The translations under genes and the position numbers were made by a program. The notes under the pieces are model-generated. The model was not told where the DNA came from and made no database searches. It saw nothing but the letters and a program-made list of their open reading frames with translations. A stretch of DNA of 64,000 nt, from NCBI GenBank assembly GCA_965153355.1, contig OZ231126.1:109616001-109680000 (forward strand), in the 5' to 3' direction. Shown in pieces: positions 56,941 through 64,000 of this stretch. Each line of letters opens with the position of its first letter. The first letter of the stretch is position 1. The DNA is from Flaccisagitta enflata. Its lineage: Eukaryota > Chaetognatha > Sagittoidea > Aphragmophora.

Positions 56941-57544
56941 CTATCTTCGCCAAAAGAAAGCGGCTTACCTTCTATCTCTGATATCTTTGACACAGAAAAA
57001 TTGAATACTTTTTAAAAAAAAATTAATCTTGAAAAATGCAAAGTAGGTCAATCTGGTAACTGTATCTTAAGCGTTTGAAATGGCAAGCAGAGAAGAAGGA
57101 AAGTAGTCATATTCAGAATTGATAAAAGTTTGTGAAAAAAAGAAAGATTAACATTTGATATAGTGATATAACTTTAAGCTTTGATTATCTTGGCTTCTGG
57201 AGAAGCTAGATACTTTTAAAAAAGCAAATTATTACCATCGAAAATCTCGGTGGGCTCAATCTGGATTCTGTAGTTCAAGCCGTTTAGAAATGGCAAGCAA
57301 AAGAGTAAACCTTAATCAAAAATCATTGGTTTGCAAAAACTGAAGACAAATGAGAAAAGGTTATCACCCCTTGTTGATGAAGAAATACGATATAAATTGC
57401 ATTTTAGATCCACAGTCTTTTGTATTTTTATAAAAATAACTAACGACCTCAGGAAACTCTACTCCAGTTGCTAGTTTTGTCGGGAATACCAGTGATAAAT
57501 CAAATCTTGCCAGGAGTGTCGCATTTCTTTTGCAGCGAAGATAG
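56941..57544. mobile_element. Same TIR element, copy 2 (degraded)
   Basis: Same ends and interior as 48034-48652 but with many small deletions and a damaged right flank. Spacing of 8907 bp equals the higher-order period, so this copy arose by array duplication, not by a second insertion. Confidence 0.9.
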
Positions 57545-60500
57545 CCAACATCCTGGAATCAGAAAAGATCATCTTCAAAGGTGATCCTAACATCTTGGAA
57601 TCAGAAAAGATAATCTTCAAAGGTGATCCTTACATCCTGAAATCAGAAACGATCATCTTCAAAGGTGATCCTACACATCCTGGAATCAGTGGAGATCATC
57701 TTCAAAGGTGATCTTAAAATCCTGGAATCAGAAAAGATCATCCTCAAAGGTGACCCTATATCCTGGAATCAATAATATCATCTTCAATGGTGATCCTAAC
57801 TTCCTGGAATCAGAAAAGATCATCTTCAAAGGTGATCTATTATCCTGGAATCAGAACAGATCATCTTCAAGGTGATCCTAACATCCTGGAGGTCAATGTG
57901 AGTCATCTTCAAAGGTGATCCTAACATCCTGGAATCAGAAGAGATTGTCTTCAAAGGTGATCCTAACATCCTGGAATCAGAAAAGATCATCTTCAAAGGT
58001 GATCCTAACATCCCCGAATAAGTGGAGATCATCTTCAAAGGTGATCCTAACATCCTGGAATCAGAAAAGATCATCTTCAAAGGTGATCCTAACATCCTGG
58101 AATCAGAAAAGATCATCTTCAAAGGTGACCCTAACATCCTGGAATCAGAAAAGATCATCTTAAAAGGTTATCCCAACATCCTGGAATCAGTGGAGATCAT
58201 CTTCAAAGGTGATCCTAACATCCTGGAATCAAAAAAGGTCATCTTCAAAGGTGATCCTAAATTCCTGGAATCAAAAAAGATCATCCAAAGGTGATCCTAA
58301 CATCCTGGAATCAGAAAAGATCATCTTCAAAGGTAGTCCCTGCTTTGTCTCAAGAATCAGAAAGATCATCTTCAAAGGTAGTCCTAACATCCTTGAATAA
58401 TGAAGTCATCTTCAAAGGTGATCCTAACATCCTGGAATCAGAAGAGATCATCTTCAAGAGTGATCTAACATCCTGGAAGATCAAGAGGAGATCATCTTTA
58501 AAAAAAGTAAAGTCCTCATATCCCTGGAATCAAGAAAGATCATATTCAAGGTGATCCTAACATCCTGGAATCAGAAAAGATCATCTTCAAAGGTGATCCT
58601 AACATCCTGGAATCAGAAAATATCATCTTCAAAGGTGATCCTAACATCCTGGAATCAGAAAAGATCATCTTCAAAGGTGATCCTTTGTCTGGAATCAGAA
58701 AGATCATCTTTCAGTGATCTAACATCCCTGGAATCAGAAAAGTCATCTTCCAAAGGTGATCTACTGCATCCTGGAATCAGTGGATATCATTTTAAAAGGT
58801 GATCCTAAGATCATGGAATCAGAAAAGATCATCTTCGTTGATCCTGCATCTGGAATCAGAAAAGATCATCTTCAAAGAGATGACCCAAACATCCTGGAAT
58901 CAGAAAAGATCATCTTCAAAGGTGATCCTAACATCCTGGCATCAGTGGAGCATCTTCAAAGGTAGTCCTAACATCCTAGAATCAGAAAAGATCATCTTCA
59001 AAGTGATCCTAACATCCTGGAATCAGTGGAGATCATCTTCAAAGGTGATCCTAACATCCTGGAATCAGAAAAGATTATCTTCAAAGGTGATCCTAACATC
59101 CTGTCAGAGAACATCTTCAAAGGTGATCAACACATCCTTGAATCAGTGGAGTCATCTTCAAAGGTGATCATAAAATCTGGAATCAGAAAGATCATCCTCA
59201 AAGGTGATCCTAACATCCTGGAATCAGAATGATCATCTTCAAAGGTGATCCTAACATCCTGGAATCAGAAAAGATCATCTTCAAAGGTGATCCTAACATC
59301 CTGGAATCAGAGGAGATCATCTTCAAAGGTGATCCTGACATCCTGGAATCAGTGGATATCATCTTCAAAGTGATCCTAACATCCTGGAATCAGAAAGAGA
59401 TCATCTTCAAAGGTGATCCTAACATCCTGGAATCAGAAAAGATCATCTTCAAAGGTGATCCTAACATCCTTGAATAAGTGGAGATCATCTTCAAAGGTGA
59501 TCCTAACATCCTGGAATCAGAAAGATCATCTTCAAAGGTGATCCTACATCCTGGAATCAGAGAGTCATCTTCAAAGATGATCTAACATCCTGGAATCAGA
59601 AAAGATCATATTCAAAGGTGATCCTAACATCCTGGAATCAGAAAAGATCATCTTCAAAGGTGATCCTAACATCCTGGAATCAGAAAAGATCATCTTCAAA
59701 TGAACCTAACATCCTGAATCAAGAAAGATCATCTTCAAGGTGATCCTAACATCCTGGAATCAGAAAAGATCATCTTCAAAGGTGATCCTAACATCCTGGA
59801 ATCAGAAAAGTTCACCTTCAAGGTTATCCTAACATCCTGGAATCAAGAAAGATCATCTTCAATGGTGATCCTAACATCCTGGAATCAGAAAAGATCATAT
59901 TCAAAGGTGATCCTTACATCCTGGAATCAGTGGTAATCATCTTCAAAGGTGATCCTAACATCCTGGAATCAGAAAAGATCATTTTCAAAGGTAATCCTAA
60001 CATCCTGGAATCAGAAAAGATCATCTTCAAAGGTGATCCTAACATCCTGGAATCAGAAAAGATCATCTTCAAAGGTAATCCTAACATCCCGGAATCAGTA
60101 AAGATCATCTTCAAAGGTGATCCTAACATTCTGGAATCAGAAAAGATCTTCTTCAAAGGCGATCCTAACATCCTGGAATCAAAAAAGATCATCTTTAAAG
60201 GTGATCCTAACATCCTGGAATCAGAAAAGATCATCTTCAAAGGTGATCCTAACATCCTGGAATCGAAAAGATCATCTTTAAAGGTGATCTAACATCCTGG
60301 AATCAGAAAAGATCATCTTCAAAGGTATCCTAACATCCTGGAATCAGAAGAGATCATCTTCAAAGGTGATCCTAATATCCTGGAATCAGAAAAGATCATC
60401 TTCAAAGGTGATCCTAACATCCTGCAATCAGTGGAGACCATCTTCAAAGGTGATCCTAACAACCTGGAATCAGAAAAGATCATTTTCAAAGGTGATCCTA

Positions 60501-63500
60501 ACATCCTGGAATCAGTGGAGATCATCTTCAAAGGTGATCCTAACATCCTGGAATCAGAAATGATCATCTTCAAAGGTGATCCTAACATCCTGAAATCAGA
60601 AAGGATCATCTTCAAAGGTGATCCTACACATCCTGGAATCATTGGAGATCATCTTCAAAGGTGATCCTAAATCCAGGAATCAGAAAAGATCATCCTTAAA
60701 GGTGATCCTAACATCCTGGAATCAGTGGAGATCATCTTTAAAGGTGAACCTAACATCCTGGAATCAGAAAAGATCATCTTCAAAGGTGATCCTAACATCC
60801 TGGAATCAGAAAAGATCATCTTCAAAGGTGATCTTACATCCTGGAAAGAAAAGATCATCTTCAAGGTGATCCTAACATCCTGGAATCAGTAAAGAACATC
60901 TTCAAAGGTGATCCTAACATCCTGGAATGAGAAAAGATCATCTTCAAAGGTGATCCTAACATCCTGGAATAAGAAAAGATCATCTTCAAAGGTGATCCTA
61001 CACATCCTGGAATCAGTGGAGATCATCTTCAAAGGTGATCCTAAATACCTGGAATCAGAAAAGATCATCCTCAAAGGTGATCCCAACATCCTGCAATCAA
61101 TGGAGATCATCTTCAAAGGTGATCCTAACATCCTGGAATTAGAAAAGGTCATCTTCAAAGGTGATCCTAATATCCTGGAATCAGAAAAGATCATCTTCAT
61201 AGGTGATCCTAACATCCTGGAATCAGTGGAGATCATCTTCAAAAGTGATCCTAACATCCTGGAATCAGAAAAGATCATCTTAAAAGGTGATCCTAACATC
61301 CCTGAATCAGAAAAGATCATCTTCAAAGGTGATCCTAACATCCTGGAATCAATGAAGATCATCTACAAAGGTGATCCTAACATCCTGGAATCAGAAAAGA
61401 TCATCTTCAAAGGTGATCCTAATATCCTGGAATTAGAAAAGATCATCTTCATAGGTGATGCCAACATCCTGGAATCAGTGGAGATCATCTTCAAAGGTGA
61501 TCCTAACATCCTGGAATCAGAAAAGATCATCTTCAAAGGTGATCCTAACATCCTGGAATCAGAAAAGATCATTTTCAAAGGTAATCCTAACATCCTGGAA
61601 TCAGAAAAGATCATCTTCAAAGGTGATCCTAACATCCTGGAATCAGAAAAGATCATCTTCAAAGGTAATCCTAACATCCCGGAATCAGTAAAGATCATCT
61701 TCAAAGGTGATCCTAACATTCTGGAATCAGAAAAGATCTTCTTCAAAGGCGATCCTAACATCCTGGAATCAGAAAAGATCATCTTCAAAAGTGATCCTAA
61801 CATCCTGGAATCAGAAAAGATCATCTTCAAAGGTGATCCTAACATCCTGGAATCAGAAAAGATCATCTTTAAGGTGATCTAACATCTGGAATCAGAAAAG
61901 ATCATCTTCAAAGGTTCCTAACATCCTGGAATCAGAAAAGATCATCTTCAAAGGTGATTCTAATATCCTGGAATCAGAAAAGATCATCTTCAAAGGTGAT
62001 CCTAACATCCTGCAATCAGTGGAGACCATCTTCAAAGGTGATCCTAACAACCTGGAATCAGAAAAGATCATTTTCAAAGGTGATCCTAACATCCTGGAAT
62101 CAGTGGAGATCATCTTCAAAGGTGATCCTAACATCCTGGAATCAGAAATGATCATCTTCAAAGGTGATCCTAACATCCTGAAATCAGAAAGGATCATCTT
62201 CAAAGGTGATCCTACACATCCTGGAATCAGTGGAGATCATCTTCAAAGGTGATCCTAACATCCTGGAATTAGAAAGGATCATATTCAAAGGTGACCCTAA
62301 CATTCTGGAATCAGAAAAGATCATCCTCAAAGGTGACCCTAACATTCTGGAATCAGAAAAGATCATCTTGAAAGGTGATCCTATCATCCTGGAATCAGAA
62401 AAGATCATCTTCAAAGGTGATCCTAACATCCTGGAATCAGAAAAGATTATCTTCAAAGGTGATCCTAACATCCTGTAATCAGTGGAGATTGTCTTCAAAG
62501 GTGATCCTAACATCCTGGAATCAGAAAAGATCATCTTCAAAGGTGATCCTAACATCTTGGAATCAGAAAAGATCATCTTCAAAGGTGATCCTAACATCCT
62601 GGAATCAGAAAAGATCATCTTCAAAGGTGATCCCAACATCCTGGAATCAGTGGAGATCATCTTCAAAGGTGATTCTAACAACCTGGAATCAGAAAAGATC
62701 ATCGTCAAAGGTGATCCTAACAACCTGGAATCAGTGGAGATCATCTTCAAAGGTGATCCTAACATCCTGGAATCAGAAAAGATTATCTTCAAAGGTGATC
62801 CTAACATCCTGAAATCAGAAAAGATCATCTTCAAAGGTGATCCTACACATCCTGGAATCAGTGGAGATCATCTTCAAAGGTGATCCTAAAATCCTGGAAT
62901 CAGAAAAGATCATCCTCAAAGAGATCCTACACATCCTGGAATCAGTGAAATCATCTTCAAAGGTGATCCTAACTTCCTGGAATCAGAAAAGATCATCTTC
63001 AAAGGTGATTCTAATATCCTGGAATCAGAAAGATCATCTTCAAAGGTGATCCTAACATCCTGGAATTAGTGTAGATCATCTTCAAAGGTGATCCTAACAT
63101 CCTGGCATCAGAAAAGATCATCTTCAAAGGTGATCCTAACATCCTGGAATCAGAAAAGATCATCTTCAAAGGTGATCCTAACATCCTTGAATAAGTGGAG
63201 ATCATCTTAAAAGGTGATCCTAACATCCTGGAATCAGAAGAGATCATCTTCAAAGGTGATCCTAACATCTTAGAATCAGAAAAGATCATCTTCTTAGGTG
63301 ATCCTAACATCCTGGAATAAGAAAAGATCATCTTCAAAGGTTATCCTAACATCCTGGAATCAGTGGAGATCATCTTCAAAGGTGATCCTAACATCATGGA
63401 ATCAGAAAGGATCATCTTCAAAGGTGATCCTAACATCCTGGAATCAGAAAAGATCGTCTTCAAAGGTGATCCTAACATCCTGAAATCAGAAAAAAAACCT

Positions 63501-64000
63501 CTTCAAAGGTGATCCTATACATCCTGGAATCAGAAGAGATCATCTTCAAAGGTGATCCTAAATTCCTGGAATCAAAAAAGATCATCCACAAAGGTGATCC
63601 TAACATCCTGGAATCAATGGAGTTCTCTTCAAAGGTGATCCTAACATCTTGGAATCAGAAAAGATCATCTTCAAAGGTAATCCTAATATCCTGGAATCAG
63701 TAAAGATCATCTTCAAAGGTAATCCTAATATCCTGAAATCAGTGGAGATCATCTTCAAAGGTGATCCTAACATCCTGGAGTCAGAAAAGATCATCTTCAA
63801 AGGTGATCCTAACATCCTGGAATCAGAAAAGGTCATCTGAAAAGGTGATCGTAATATCCTGGAATCAGTGGAGATCATCTTCAAAGGTGATCCTAACATC
63901 CTGGAATCAGTGGAGATCATCTTCAAAGGTGATCCTAACATCCTGGAATCAGAAAAGATCATCTTCAAAGGTGATCCTTACATCCTGAAATCAGAAAAAA

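Larger units (their letters stand above)
41809..64000. repeat. 42-bp satellite array in a roughly 8.85-kb higher-order repeat
   Basis: About 500 monomers of 42 bp, starting GATCCTAACATCCTGGAATC and ending CTTCAAAGGT. Variant monomers recur at long range: AAATACCTGG at 43321, 52191 and 61034; an A8-CCTC variant at 45780, 54651 and 63490. This gives periods of about 8.87 and 8.84 kb. A sub-block of about 1.6 kb is also duplicated (42717/44313 and 60434/62022). Because 42 is a multiple of 3, two plus frames and one minus frame stay open for long runs (DPNILESEKIIFKG, ILTSWNQKRSSSKV, DSRMLGSPLKMIFS). They break at every indel and lack flanking gene structure, so I treat the array as non-coding. 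It continues past the window. Confidence 0.96.

Noticed and set aside
41698-64000. Dozens of long repetitive reading frames (up to 415 codons) suggesting a 14-residue repeat protein
   Set aside because: The same DNA is open in three frames on both strands, frames break at each indel, the first long one lacks an ATG, and no flanking exons or conserved domain exist. Treated as satellite.

Overview
The window is eukaryotic, AT-rich, repeat-laden DNA, almost certainly from an animal. It has GT-AG introns, AATAAA poly(A) signals, an SGNH-Rep-Helicase Helitron, an LTR element with a tRNA-Leu-type primer site, a Polinton/adintovirus-like provirus, long GA and GT microsatellites and a large satellite array. 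An aquatic invertebrate such as a mollusc fits this mix, but that is inference. No ordinary host gene was recognised; every coding region seen belongs, or may belong, to a mobile or viral element.

Layout. 1-6.8 kb: 2.7 copies of a 1.12-kb tandem repeat, a 20-bp minisatellite, dispersed repeats and microsatellites. 6.8-12.9 kb: a single 2039-codon Helitron frame (SGNH-hydrolase-like N-terminus, HUH Rep, Pif1-like helicase). It is cut off after helicase motif III by fusion to a 212-bp piece that recurs at 17.24 kb as the start of a RING-finger gene. 13.1-17.2 kb: repeats only.

17.2-33.9 kb: the provirus. The plus strand carries a broken three-exon RING gene, a small helical protein interrupted by a young 2.56-kb foldback insertion, a second small helical protein, and a 13-exon protein-primed family B DNA polymerase with two in-frame stops. 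Convergent to these, the minus strand carries a compact intronless late block: basic core protein, double-jelly-roll-type capsid protein (one frameshift, two stops), an intact adenain-like protease, a Lys/Glu-rich protein and a PC4-like protein. No integrase or packaging ATPase was found. The arrangement implies replication genes on one strand and virion genes on the other, ending tail to tail at 30.2-30.5 kb.

33.9-41.7 kb: CTTCGTC minisatellite blocks, dispersed repeats, and an LTR-flanked segment (37.2-41.1 kb). Its primer-binding region matches the whole 3' half of a tRNA-Leu, and its interior holds small secreted or membrane-protein frames, one pair in inverted orientation. 41.8-64 kb: about 500 copies of a 42-bp satellite arranged in a roughly 8.85-kb higher-order repeat that includes a 0.6-kb TIR element. 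The array runs off the right edge. Its many open frames occur on both strands at once and are treated as non-coding.
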